Below are positions 7,395 to 15,361 of a DNA stretch of 64,000 nucleotides, piece by piece. The stretch is taken from NCBI GenBank assembly GCA_031551755.1, contig JAVBNE010000001.1, positions 46,156 to 110,155 of the forward strand. The letters run 5' to 3'. The notes beneath the pieces are model-generated. The model was not told the DNA's origin and did no database searches. It saw only the letters and a program-made list of their open reading frames with translations. The position numbers and the translations under genes were made by a program. The stretch's first letter is position 1. Every line of letters begins with the position of its first letter. This DNA comes from JAVBMU01 sp031551755. Lineage in GTDB: Bacteria; Actinomycetota; Actinomycetes; Actinomycetales; Cellulomonadaceae.

Positions 7395-8746
7395 GCGCCC
7401 GTCATCTGGCCCTGGACGCAGTGGCGCCTGAGGGCTCCGAGCACTCCTTGGAGTTCGACGGTCAGACCCGCGAACTTGTGGTCGGGATCGGGGCCGTCGA
7501 CGAGCTGGATGTCGCGGCGGAGTTGGAGTCCAATGGGATCACCGATCACGGCTGTCGGCGGCATCTCAATCAGAGCCTCTTCACCGTGGCTGAGCGGGTC
7601 TTTCACCGTTCGGGTGGCGCGACGCGTTCGACGCCACAGGCTGTTCGCCGGGGCGGACAGGGCCTATCGGAGGCGTTCTGGCGGGCTGTCGTGCTCTTCG
7701 GTGGGGTGGCCCTCGCTGGCATGGTGATCGTCTGCCTGGGCGTGCAGCCTCCTGCCGTGGGGATCGCGACCGCCGTGACCTGGGTCGGTGGGAGCATCGT
7801 CGGTGCGGTCGTCTGGGCACACCGGAGTGCGGGCGATCTGGCTGGCGGGCTGCGTGCCGCCGGTCGCTGGGGCGCGATCATCATCGTGCTGACAGCGGTG
7901 GCTGTCGGGCTTTCGGCCCTGCGATGGCCATCGTGGTCCGCGTTGGCGGCAGGTGGTTTCGTGATCGGGCTACTGATCTACGGTGTCCTGGCAGCCGTGG
8001 CAATCGCGACCCCCCGGGTGGGTCGCTCTGCATGGGTCATGGCGGTCGGCGCGGGGTTGGCAGTCGCAGTGTGGTTCGCCGGCCTCAACCGGTCGATCGT
8101 CGTTGGGATCGCGGTGGTGGTTCTGGTTTTCCTCGGGATCGCGGTCGTGTCGGTGTGGCCGGAGGCGATCGCGGTTCGGTCGCTCACTCCTCCACGACCG
8201 TTCCGGGCAGATCTGGCAGCGGCCCTGCCGGCCGCGATTCAGTCACTGGTGCTTGCCGGCGGGCTGCTCCTGATCGGTGAGCAGACGAGGGGGGAGTTCC
8301 GGGCGCTTACGATCGGCGCCGCAGTTGCCGGTATCGCGATCGCCGATCCGCTGCTCACCTCGTTGAGGTCTCACCTTCGCCATCGGCTCACCCAGGTATG
8401 GCACCACGATGAGCTCAGTGCCTCCCGGGTCGGCTGGGGTGTGCTCGGCTGTTCGCTCGTGACGGCTTCGGTGACGATCGCCATTCCCGCGCTGCGCGAC
8501 GGCACCATCCACGTGGGGGCGCCAACCGTCGCCCTCGCCGGGTTCGGTGCATTGGCCGGGTTGTCCTCCGCGTTTCGGATGTTCGCCCGCCCGTGGACGG
8601 CAGTGGCCTCTGCGTTGCCCGCTCTAATTCCCGGTCTCGTGCTCGGCTCCGGGCCGTTGGTCGTGGCGATCTGTGTGGCCGTCGCCCTCGGAGTGGGTTC
8701 GATCGTGGTGGCCTCGGTCCTGCGCGATCCGCGGGCTTTCATGTGA
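7391..8746 (+). CDS. Polytopic membrane protein with short soluble N-terminal domain, partner of the glycosyltransferase
   Basis: 451 residues from a GTG that overlaps the previous stop and has GGAGGAG 5 bases upstream. Residues about 20-75 are soluble, containing VDELDVAAELESNGITD and LFTVAERVF, an Asp/Glu-rich helical motif I recall in membrane proteins next to PelF-like enzymes. About 10 hydrophobic segments follow from residue about 98 (FWRAVVLFGGVALAGMVIVC onward). Coupling and topology suggest a role in exporting or anchoring the polysaccharide made by the upstream enzyme. It is not a clear PelG; exact function unknown. The last 123 bases overlap the convergent sirtuin gene. Confidence 0.75.
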   Translation: MSARHLALDAVAPEGSEHSLEFDGQTRELVVGIGAVDELDVAAELESNGITDHGCRRHLNQSLFTVAERVFHRSGGATRSTPQAVRRGGQGLSEAFWRAVVLFGGVALAGMVIVCLGVQPPAVGIATAVTWVGGSIVGAVVWAHRSAGDLAGGLRAAGRWGAIIIVLTAVAVGLSALRWPSWSALAAGGFVIGLLIYGVLAAVAIATPRVGRSAWVMAVGAGLAVAVWFAGLNRSIVVGIAVVVLVFLGIAVVSVWPEAIAVRSLTPPRPFRADLAAALPAAIQSLVLAGGLLLIGEQTRGEFRALTIGAAVAGIAIADPLLTSLRSHLRHRLTQVWHHDELSASRVGWGVLGCSLVTASVTIAIPALRDGTIHVGAPTVALAGFGALAGLSSAFRMFARPWTAVASALPALIPGLVLGSGPLVVAICVAVALGVGSIVVASVLRDPRAFM

Positions 8747-9559
8747 AGTCAGGGCGTCGGCGAGCGCCGTCAGCGTCGGCGAAACCCCAGCCTCCACCTT
8801 CACCGTCGCCAGTTCGTCGCCCTTGGTGACGCCCCGGTTGACGATGACTAGAGGCCTGCCGGTCTTGGCGACTCGACGGACGAACCGAAGTCCGCTGTGC
8901 ACGGTGAGCGAGGACCCGGCGACGAGCAGCGCATCTGCGTTGTCAACAAGTGCGACGGCACGGGCGACCCGGGAGGCCGGTACGCTCTCGCCAAAGTAGA
9001 CGATCTGCGGTTTCAGCATCCCCCCGCAGAACTCGCAGTCAGCCGGTCGGAAATGCGCGGTGGTGTCGATCGCCGCATCCGCGTCCGGTGCCGTCTCGAT
9101 ATCCGCGAGGGGTCCGACGCTTTCCAGGAATCCGGGATTGAGTGCGGCGAGGCGGTCTGCGAGATGGGCTCGCGAGATGACCATGCCGCAGTTCAGGCAC
9201 ATCACCTTGTCGTAGCGGCCGTGCAGATCGATGACCTGACGGCTGCCTGCCTCCTCGTGGAGTCGGTCGACGTTCTGCGTGATGATCCCGGTCAGCAACC
9301 CGGCCTGTTCCAGTCGCACCAACGCCCGGTGACCCGCGTTCGGCCGCGTGCCGTGGATTCGCTGCCAGCCGACATGATTGCGCGCCCAGTAGTGCCGCCG
9401 GAAGGTCTCGTCGCCTACGAACTGCTGGTACGTCATGGGGGTGCGTGGGGGCGAGTCGGGGCCGCGGTAGTCGGGGATGCCGGAGTCGGTCGAGATACCG
9501 GCGCCGGTCAGGGCGGCGAACCGCATTCCACCTAAGACGGCGATGGCCTCATCGAGCAC
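8624..9559 (-). CDS. Sir2-family NAD-dependent protein deacylase
   Basis: 311 residues. Sirtuin motifs in order: GAGISTDSGIPDYRG (NAD binding), TQNVDRLHEEAG, the catalytic His in IDLHG, two zinc-binding CxxC pairs (CLNC and CEFC), PQIVYFGE, and GSSLTVHSG. This family removes acyl groups from lysines using NAD. The domain ends near residue 270. The remaining charged His/Asp/Arg-rich tail of about 40 residues is encoded across the end of the convergent membrane-protein gene (8624-8746), and may be an extension gained by loss of an earlier stop. It lies 9 bases upstream of, but separate from, the VTC gene that continues on the same strand side. Confidence 0.93.
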   Translation of the reverse strand: MLDEAIAVLGGMRFAALTGAGISTDSGIPDYRGPDSPPRTPMTYQQFVGDETFRRHYWARNHVGWQRIHGTRPNAGHRALVRLEQAGLLTGIITQNVDRLHEEAGSRQVIDLHGRYDKVMCLNCGMVISRAHLADRLAALNPGFLESVGPLADIETAPDADAAIDTTAHFRPADCEFCGGMLKPQIVYFGESVPASRVARAVALVDNADALLVAGSSLTVHSGLRFVRRVAKTGRPLVIVNRGVTKGDELATVKVEAGVSPTLTALADALTSHESPRIAQDRGHHDRTHSEGDGHTDRHDQRPGAEHETGN

Positions 9560-9568
9560 AGGTCGAGC

Positions 9569-10360
9569 CTACGACCGGGTAGTAGGCGCGGCGAAGTGGC
9601 GGTGGATCACCCGGTTCCAGGGGGCGCGGGGCAGCTCAGGCCGAAGGAGTGCCAGGCCGGTGCCGTATTTGGAGATCCGAGCCGGTCGATGACCGAGCCG
9701 CCACAGGAGCCGGTCGAGTTCGGAGGGGATCGAGCCCGTCTTGGTCTCAATGATGACGACATGGGGGATGGCCAGGTAGGCGGGGCCGTTGATCCACACC
9801 AAGCCGCTGTCGACGGTCGCCCGGGCCGGCGTCTGCCCAATGTCGCTGGGAAGCCGGAAGGTGGTTCGCATGTAGTGCGTTCTCAAGCCGGGCTCCAGCG
9901 ACCGGGCGGTTTCGACGGGAACGCTGTCCTTGGCCAGGATGGCCGAAACGAAGTCTTGCCCGTCGCCGATCCGGTGGGGCTCGTCCACGTGGGTCGCGCG
10001 TTGCTTGACCGTGACACCGCGGGCAGCGCGGGTTTTCACTTCGAGGAAATGCTGATCGGAGTCAACGTAGCTGCGGGTGCGCACCTTGAACCGGCGGCGT
10101 CGCCGGTGTGCCGCGAGGCGATAACTGACCAAGTCAGGAGTGTCGAAATAGACGGACTGGTAGGCGAAGGCACGATGGCCGTCCATCTCGAGCGTCTGGG
10201 TTGCGGCGGGTAGCAGATCGAGCACCCGGATGGCCTGTGTGAGCGGCAGGACGTACTTCCGGTCCACGCGGGATTGGAGGTCCGCGGTGTCGATCAGGTC
10301 GGCCAGGGTGATTGCCGGCAGATTCGCGCAGGCAGAGACCACTTTCGCGGTCGGGCTCAT
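9569..10360 (-). CDS. VTC-domain polyphosphate polymerase-like protein
   Basis: 263 residues matching the VTC (CYTH/triphosphate tunnel) fold: SRVDRKYVLPL near the N-terminus, FAYQSVYFDTPDLVSYR, the basic patch HRRRRRFKVRTRSY, FLEVKTRAARGVTVKQR, and IIETKTGS near the end. Yeast Vtc4 uses this tunnel to make polyphosphate from ATP. The bacterial versions are soluble and occur with DUF4956 membrane proteins, as here. The ATG at 10360 overlaps the stop of the DUF4956 gene (ATGA). The longer frame to 11047 is only read-through of the DUF4956 gene in another frame. Likely role is polyphosphate or a related polyanion at the membrane. Confidence 0.85.
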   Translation of the reverse strand: MSPTAKVVSACANLPAITLADLIDTADLQSRVDRKYVLPLTQAIRVLDLLPAATQTLEMDGHRAFAYQSVYFDTPDLVSYRLAAHRRRRRFKVRTRSYVDSDQHFLEVKTRAARGVTVKQRATHVDEPHRIGDGQDFVSAILAKDSVPVETARSLEPGLRTHYMRTTFRLPSDIGQTPARATVDSGLVWINGPAYLAIPHVVIIETKTGSIPSELDRLLWRLGHRPARISKYGTGLALLRPELPRAPWNRVIHRHFAAPTTRS

Positions 10361-10962
10361 GCGCTTGCGAGGGGAGCGGGTTCGCGTTGCTGGCGAGGGT
10401 TCGAGCGGGACCCTGTGGGGCTTTCCGAGCAGTACCGGACATCGACCACCATCGAGTCGTTCACCAGATCCAGACGCTGCACGTTGACCCCATGCACTCG
10501 TCCGCCGAGGAGTTGTTCCAGGTAAGCAACGAGACCGGACTCGTCTGTGAAAGTCCGATCGAGAACGACCAGTTGGCTGCGCTGTTTGCGCAATACCCGC
10601 GGATGATCGGCGAGCCCCACGACGACCAGGATGAGAAGTATCCCGGCGATCGAGATCCGGGGCGTCGTGAGGCCGAGTCCACCGAGGAGGCCGAAGGCGA
10701 GGGCGGCAAAGTAGTACGCGACTTCGGTTTGGGACAGTTCGGTCGACCGTAGCCGGATGATCGAGAGAACACCGAAGAGTCCCAGGCCGAGCCCGGCACC
10801 GACTGTGCTGGTAGCCAACGTGGCTGACACGACGAGGACGCCGACGTTCACTCCGAGTAGGGCGACGACGAGGTCGCGTCGGCGGTGCCGCGGGAAGTAG
10901 AGCGCGAAGACGAGGATCAGCGCTGCGGCGACGTCGACCGCGAACATAACCAATTGGGACAT
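10357..10962 (-). CDS. DUF4956 membrane protein paired with VTC protein
   Basis: 201 residues starting MSQLVMFAVDVAAALILVFALYF-like with GAGG 6-8 bases before the ATG at 10962. Three or four membrane spans in the first 130 residues contain the signature GLFGVLSIIRLRSTELSQTE, followed by a soluble tail with a ferredoxin-like alpha/beta segment. The family is of unknown function and regularly precedes VTC-domain genes. It may anchor the polymerase or move its product. A start further upstream at 11013 has no Shine-Dalgarno. The AT-rich stretch at 11013-11060 looks like its promoter region, but I could not fix the boxes. Confidence 0.82.
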   Translation of the reverse strand: MSQLVMFAVDVAAALILVFALYFPRHRRRDLVVALLGVNVGVLVVSATLATSTVGAGLGLGLFGVLSIIRLRSTELSQTEVAYYFAALAFGLLGGLGLTTPRISIAGILLILVVVGLADHPRVLRKQRSQLVVLDRTFTDESGLVAYLEQLLGGRVHGVNVQRLDLVNDSMVVDVRYCSESPTGSRSNPRQQREPAPLASA

Positions 10963-11169
10963 CTGTACCTCGAGGGTGAGATCTGGCGAATCCAGGCAGT
11001 CTTCCACAACCACAATAAGATGTAAAATTTAACCCATCGACGTACAACTTCCGTGCAAATCTTGAGTAGGTCGGAGCGCTGCGGTCTGCTGCAGCCGTTC
11101 GTGCGGCAAGCTGATTCGTTCATGCGGGCTCGACCAGGTATCCTTCTTCGGCCGGGTTGTTCCGGCGAA

Positions 11170-11257
11170 GGTAGCGTGTCCGAGCGGCCTAAGGAGCACG
11201 CCTCGAAAGCGTGTGTGGGTGATGAGTCCACCGTGGGTTCAAATCCCACCGCTACCG
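11170..11257 (+). tRNA. tRNA-Ser (anticodon CGA)
   Basis: 88 nt with acceptor stem GGTAGCG/CGCTACC and discriminator G. The anticodon stem CACGC/GCGTG carries loop CTCGAAA, so the anticodon is CGA at 11204-11206. There is a class II long variable arm, and the T loop GGTTCAAATCC sits between TGGG/CCCA stems. No CCA is encoded. It reads UCG codons. TATCCT at 11139-11144 is a possible -10 element. A terminator follows at 11308. Confidence 0.97.
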
Positions 11258-11307
11258 CTCGAGGTAGTTCGCGAAACCCGCAGGGTCGGGTTCGCGAAAC
11301 TGCGCGC

Positions 11308-11352
11308 AGACCGCCCGTTGCCGGTTCGGATGGCAGCGGGCGGTCTCGTTTT
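11308..11352 (+). terminator. Intrinsic terminator for tRNA-Ser
   Basis: A 13-base stem (11308-11320 with 11334-11346, one G-U pair) is followed by CGTTTT. It stands 50 bases after the tRNA and matches the usual architecture. Confidence 0.8.
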
Positions 11353-11486
11353 GCCCGGGTTGCCTCGAGGACGGGGTGCAGCGGGCGGTGTTGCGGGGGC
11401 CGGTGGCGGCTTGTTGTTCGCGTGTGGGCGGTCTTGCGGGGCCGCGGGACTGTTTTCGGGCGCGGCGGTGCGCTCTGGTGACGCGG

Positions 11487-12011
11487 CTACTGCTGAGGTG
11501 TTGGTCTTTCGGGGTTGGTTGGTGGTGACCGGAACCTGGTCAGTGCACGGTGGCGGGCCTGGTTGCGGGGTTTGCGGCGTTGGATCGGGGTTGGTGCCGG
11601 TGTGCCGTCGTGCGGGTGATGGGGGTAGGTGTCGGCGATGATGCGGGCGTTGACGGCGCCGAGGTAGATGGCGAGCAGGAGCGCGTTCTTGATGAGGCCG
11701 AAGACGCGGGTCAGGCCGCGTTCGAGTTTGCCGCGGTGGGTCTTGAGTTCGGCGTTGTAGGACTCGACCGCGACCCGGCGCCCGTAGTTCGCGGCCCACG
11801 CGGTGGTCCCGTACGCGAGTGACTGGCGGTCCTTGGGGTGATGGTCGGGCTCAGGTCCGAGGGTGATCGTCAGCTCGCAGCCGCACGGTTTGCCTGGGGT
11901 GCAGCTGGTGGTGGGGCGCCGTCCTGCGTACTGCCGCGAGCCGGGGACGTTGACGCAGTGGACCTTGCCCGCGATGGCCGATCGTTCAGGTCCGGGCCAA
12001 GCGAGGGCAGA
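11487..12011 (-). pseudogene. Transposase-like remnant
   Basis: The frame holds a recognisable C-terminal transposase-like part: KVHCVNVPGSRQY, a Cys-rich PGKPCGCELTITLGP segment, AWAANYGRRVAVESYNAELK, and RVFGLIKNALLLAIYLGAVN. The YGRR..ESYNA pattern is typical of the last catalytic block of actinobacterial DDE transposases. There is no intact N-terminal catalytic domain and no start with Shine-Dalgarno, and the C-terminal 45 residues are low-complexity Pro/Arg/Thr sequence. I therefore call a decayed fragment. No terminal inverted repeats or target duplications were identified. Its position behind a tRNA gene fits an old insertion hot spot. The left flank from 11353 to 11486 shows no gene. 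Confidence 0.5.
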
Positions 12012-12337
12012 CCTCTGATCACCGCCCAGAGAGCCTGCTCCCGGACCTTTCCACGCTCCGTATCGGCGACACGATCTCAACTGCAGGACGCTGGCGTCGA
12101 CGGTGGGAATTGATGGAGCCGCTGGTCGGCGCCACGACGAGCTGCCGCGTAGCATCAGCGGCGCGGGCGGCCGGACAGAACGCACCATCGCTTGGCCTCA
12201 TCCGTCCACGCGCCTCGATGTCCTTGTCGCGGACAATCCCGACTACAAGCAGTCGACCGGTCTCGCCGAAGTTCCAGAGGTGGACCTCTTTGCCTGTCCG
12301 CCCGAGCGGACGCGACAGTTCGTCGTAGCATCCGAAT

Positions 12338-12805
12338 GTGCAGACGATCAGCTTTGCCCATGTGTCCACCGCGGGGCTCGACTCCTCGCCGGTCGCGGTG
12401 GCGCTCGCTGGGCTGCGAGCCAACGAGGCCCGCTACTTCTCGACGAAGTTCCATGCCGAGTACGTTACGTACGCGCCACAGGACAAGCCCGACATCGTGC
12501 AGTGGATTGGGATGATCCTGCGTGAGGAGCGTGGGATCGAGATCGCCGCTCGCGTGCTTGAGGTCTTCGTCTTCGACAACGACGATGTGTTCTGGCCCTC
12601 GCTGTACTTCGAGAATGGTCTCGCGGTCAATGTCCTGTGGGAGAAGCGGGATGGTGGAAAGCGGGCCGTCGGATTCAAGTTGTCGGTGGGGATGGATCCG
12701 CCGCCAGAGTTGTCGGCCTTCAAATGGGCGCGGCAAAGGTCGAAGCTCGCTGGGGAGATTCGTGGGAGCTTCTTCGTCATCAAGAATACGTACAGCCTTC
12801 CTTGA
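12338..12805 (+). CDS. Hypothetical protein
   Basis: 155 residues from a GTG at 12338, soluble and with no signal peptide. Visible blocks: RYFSTKFHAEYVTYAPQDKP, EVFVFDNDDVFWPSLYFENG and VNVLWEKRDG. The amino-acid make-up is coherent (mixed helix and strand with buried aromatics), which supports a real protein, but no family is recognised. There is no clear Shine-Dalgarno. It stands alone between a transposase remnant and repeats, and its stop codon lies in a hairpin. Probably an accessory gene carried by the same insertion event; this is inference. Confidence 0.5.
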   Translation: MQTISFAHVSTAGLDSSPVAVALAGLRANEARYFSTKFHAEYVTYAPQDKPDIVQWIGMILREERGIEIAARVLEVFVFDNDDVFWPSLYFENGLAVNVLWEKRDGGKRAVGFKLSVGMDPPPELSAFKWARQRSKLAGEIRGSFFVIKNTYSLP

Positions 12806-12870
12806 TCGGGCGGTCGCGGCAGCCATCCGCCCGATCACTAAGTCGCGGCAGCCATCCGCCCGATCACTAA
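12804..12870 (+). repeat. Terminator-like hairpin with a duplicated 29-bp unit
   Basis: GATCGGGCGG (12804-12813) pairs perfectly with 12827-12836, forming a hairpin right at the stop codon of the hypothetical gene. A 29-bp unit beginning GTCGCGGCAGCC and including the right arm is exactly repeated in tandem at 12813-12841 and 12842-12870. The second copy keeps only the right arm. Confidence 0.75.
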
Positions 12871-12891
12871 GCAGTTGTTCAGCATCGTGAT

Positions 12892-12930
12892 GGCCCAGCA
12901 TCACCCTATTGGCCCAGCATCAGACCTATT
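12892..12930 (+). repeat. Imperfect tandem duplication of about 19 bp
   Basis: GGCCCAGCATCACCCTATT is followed at once by GGCCCAGCATCAGACCTATT, one base longer. With the 29-bp repeat just upstream, it marks a slippage-prone stretch. From 12931 to 13260 I see no gene or other structured element. Confidence 0.7.
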
Positions 12931-13277
12931 GACTGGTGGCCGAGCGCCATGCGCGCTGGGAGAAGGGGCGGCCGAGGACCTCAGACCGAATCGGAGCGGT
13001 TGTTGTGCCACAGGGCCAGGTCCTGTCAGATTATTGGCGTCCGGGCGAACTTGAACAGGCGGTTCCGGCCCGACTTGCGAGCCGCCACGGATGGCAACCT
13101 TTCCAACAAAGTGAACGACGGCGCCCGAGGGGACCACGGGTGGCATGTTATGCCGGATTGCCCGCTTTAACCCCGGTCAAATCACCCTGCGGAGGTGCCG
13201 ATCATCGTCATAGTGGTGCGCCCCGATGCGTGCTGGTATGTGCAAGGGGATGCATTTGACGATGAAGGAGCGCTTCC

Positions 13278-13541
13278 GTGCCATTCGAACCGGCAGAGCG
13301 GGCGAGGTCTGCCCCGCGAGTTGCTGACCCCCTGCGTCACATGTCGACCCTGGGCTCATTGAGCTGTTGGCTGTGTGGGGCGGGGCCGTTCGTCGAATGT
13401 GACGTGGCTGCGCACCAGGAGTACGCGAACTCCCTGCACGAGTGTTCGGCCTGTGGGGCCGGCCTCGATGAGGTCTGCACCCCGCAGTGTCCGGCTGCCA
13501 ATGCCGTCATGGAGGCTCTGTCGGCGGTTCAAGCCGTATGA
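13278..13541 (+). CDS. Small Cys-rich zinc-ribbon-like protein
   Basis: 87 residues from GTG at 13278, supported by GAAGGAG 7 bases upstream. Eight cysteines and one His are arranged as two CxxC knuckles and partners: C30, C33, C41, H46, C56, C59, C67, C71 (CWLCGAGPFVEC and CSACGAGLDEVC). Such spacing suggests two structural zinc sites. No membrane segment. The family is not recognised; it may bind protein or nucleic acid. Its 3' end overlaps the convergent membrane protein gene by 13 bases. Confidence 0.65.
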   Translation: MPFEPAERARSAPRVADPLRHMSTLGSLSCWLCGAGPFVECDVAAHQEYANSLHECSACGAGLDEVCTPQCPAANAVMEALSAVQAV

Positions 13542-14977
13542 CCGGCCCCGGCCGCAACAGCGCTGACCTGGGCCTCTCCGACCCCCGCGAGGGGTGCGCC
13601 GCCGATCCCCTCGCCCCTGTCGTTCGGGCGATCTGAACCCGGCAACACTGCCGTCGCCCGCTCGCCTACATATGCGAGTAGCCGCTCCAATGGACCGCGG
13701 TCGAAGAACCGTCGCCACAACCAGGCAAGAACGAGTGCACCAGCCGCGAAGGACGCCCAGGGCATCCAGGAAGCACCGCCGACCTCGACGTCGGTCACCT
13801 CGATGACCACGACATGCGCCACATAAACCGTCAACGCCATCGAACCCACCGCGGCCAGCGGCGAGAGTGCGGCTCGTGCGGGTCGCAAGCGACACACGAG
13901 CAGACAGGACCCGAGCACGGTCAAGGCGAAGCCGCCCGAGCCGACCACTTCAAATGGGGATCCACTGTGCGGGTCGATGATCACCATCGCGGTCAACCGG
14001 TCCTTGAATGCCAGCCCATCGCCTTCGTTCCTCCCATCAACGGGAATCTGCGGATCGCACCAGAAGTAGCCACCGCCGTCCGCGTAGCAGTCGAGATCCT
14101 CGGGCAGCTCCTGGGGGGTGAGGTCACCGGCGGTCTGACACCAGTAGCTGCCGGAGCCGTCTGTCTGGCAGCTGACAGCGGCAGGGATGTCGGCAGGGCT
14201 GATCGGCGTCGGCTCGCCCAGCGACGACACCGGGTCGGCTGAGACCACGGCTGCGGAGCCGGAATCGCCACTGGAGCCGTCGGCGACGACATCGCCCGAG
14301 CCCGTTGACACGACACGGGCGAGGATTGCGAAGCTGCCGTAGCCCAGACCCGCCAGCACGATCCCGGTGATCAGCACGCTCGCCTGGCCTCGCGTGCTGC
14401 GCAGGTCGAGCCGGGAGACGGTGAGACCGGCGGCGAAGAAGGTGAACCACAGCAGCGGTGGATAGGTGCCGGAGAACAGGGACGTGCCGACTTCACCGTT
14501 GACCCCTTGGGGGGAGAGCCAGAGCCAGTACAGCGCGAGGGTGGCGACGCCGGACCCGAAGGTCAGGAAGACTAGCCTGCGGAACGACCAGGTGACGAAC
14601 GGCAGCATGGCCACGAAGAGCACCGCGTACGCCCCCAGGATCACCGCGATCGGTGTCCCCAGGAGATCCAGCAGGGCGCCGATCACGAAGATCATGGCCG
14701 CCCGCGTGATGATCTTCATCCTGGACTGGAGGAGTTCCAGTGTGCGGGGCCGCCGACCGGCTGTCATCAGCCCGATCGAGACCCCCGCCAGGGTGGCGAA
14801 GAGAATCGACGAGCGCCCGTTGGCCAGCCCCGTCCAGGTGCCCGGATTCCGCCAGACGACACTCGGCGTGAAGACCAGATGCGCCGCGAACATGCCGAGG
14901 ACGGCGGCCCCTCGAGCGACGTCGATCCCGACGATCCGGGTGGATGAGGCAGTGATCTGTGTGGTCACCCGGGACAC
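13529..14977 (-). CDS. DUF1624/DUF418-type polytopic membrane protein (acyltransferase-like) with a duplicated Cys motif
   Basis: 482 residues. The N-terminus RIVGIDVARGAAVLGMFAAH is the DUF1624 (heparan-alpha-glucosaminide acetyltransferase-like) signature. About 8-10 membrane spans follow, and SMALTVYVAHVVVIEV with WMPWASFAAGALVLAWLWRR resembles the C-terminal DUF418 part. Between spans, residues about 225-325 form a large polar, probably extracytoplasmic insert with two similar Cys-flanked units, CQTDGSGSYWC (270-280) and CYADGGGYFWC (297-307). The start codon is GTG without a clear Shine-Dalgarno. The function is likely acyl transfer to a surface glycan; the substrate is unknown. It is divergent from narK. 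Confidence 0.75.
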   Translation of the reverse strand: MSRVTTQITASSTRIVGIDVARGAAVLGMFAAHLVFTPSVVWRNPGTWTGLANGRSSILFATLAGVSIGLMTAGRRPRTLELLQSRMKIITRAAMIFVIGALLDLLGTPIAVILGAYAVLFVAMLPFVTWSFRRLVFLTFGSGVATLALYWLWLSPQGVNGEVGTSLFSGTYPPLLWFTFFAAGLTVSRLDLRSTRGQASVLITGIVLAGLGYGSFAILARVVSTGSGDVVADGSSGDSGSAAVVSADPVSSLGEPTPISPADIPAAVSCQTDGSGSYWCQTAGDLTPQELPEDLDCYADGGGYFWCDPQIPVDGRNEGDGLAFKDRLTAMVIIDPHSGSPFEVVGSGGFALTVLGSCLLVCRLRPARAALSPLAAVGSMALTVYVAHVVVIEVTDVEVGGASWMPWASFAAGALVLAWLWRRFFDRGPLERLLAYVGERATAVLPGSDRPNDRGEGIGGAPLAGVGEAQVSAVAAGAGHTA

Positions 14978-15033
14978 AGTAGGGGGCCTGGGGAGCGCCG
15001 TACAGGGGCATCCGCGCCTCCGCGTGGGCGATA

Positions 15034-15049
15034 TGTGACTGAGTTCACA
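15034..15049 (+). promoter_or_regulatory. Perfect CRP/GlxR-type site in the narK upstream region
   Basis: TGTGA-CTGAGT-TCACA matches the consensus half-sites at 10 of 10 positions. It lies between the divergent DUF1624 gene and narK, 313 bases before the narK start. GlxR and related cAMP regulators control nitrate-respiration genes in some actinobacteria; assignment to narK rather than the divergent gene is inference. Confidence 0.6.
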
Positions 15050-15361
15050 GGAGAGGCGAGGGGAATCCGGGAACTCGCGTTACCCCAGTTTTGATTCGCG
15101 AGAAATTCGTGTCCAGTTCCGTTCGTGACCAGCACTGCCCGCAGTCGTCCCGGACGAGGGGATTATTGCGCCCCATTGATCCGTGGAAATCACGTTTGGA
15201 GGGCTGGCGGAGCCTCGAAAATCGTTGGGATTCCAACGCTTCCGTGCCCCAATCGGGACTATGCCCAATGGGGTGGGACTAAAGCCCTATCCCGCCCGAC
15301 CAATGCTGCTCCTATCGTCTGGGGCAAGAGTAAGACCGCATTCATGGACGGAGAATCTTCG
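15050..15361 (+). other. Long narK leader with repeated CCCAAT motifs
   Basis: This 312-base stretch has no credible gene, although an open frame runs through it. It contains CCCCATTG (15171-15178) and its inverse CAATGGGG (15266-15273), plus a near-direct repeat CCCAATCGGG (15248-15257) and CCCAATGGGG (15264-15273) 16 bases apart. These may be regulator sites or pair in the leader RNA. No clear -35/-10 pair could be fixed. Confidence 0.45.

Noticed and set aside
7391..8746. Calling the membrane protein PelG
   Set aside because: PelG is a polysaccharide-flippase-like protein with a different N-terminus; only the neighbourhood suggests it.
11267..11300. Two copies of GTTCGCGAAAC 23 bases apart, considered as CRISPR or attachment-site repeats
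   Set aside because: Only two 11-bp copies, each around the common palindrome TTCGCGAA, with no spacer series and no copy of the tRNA end.
12813..12930. Tandem 29-bp and 19-bp repeats considered as a CRISPR array
   Set aside because: The units are contiguous without spacers and occur only twice; no cas genes are in the window.
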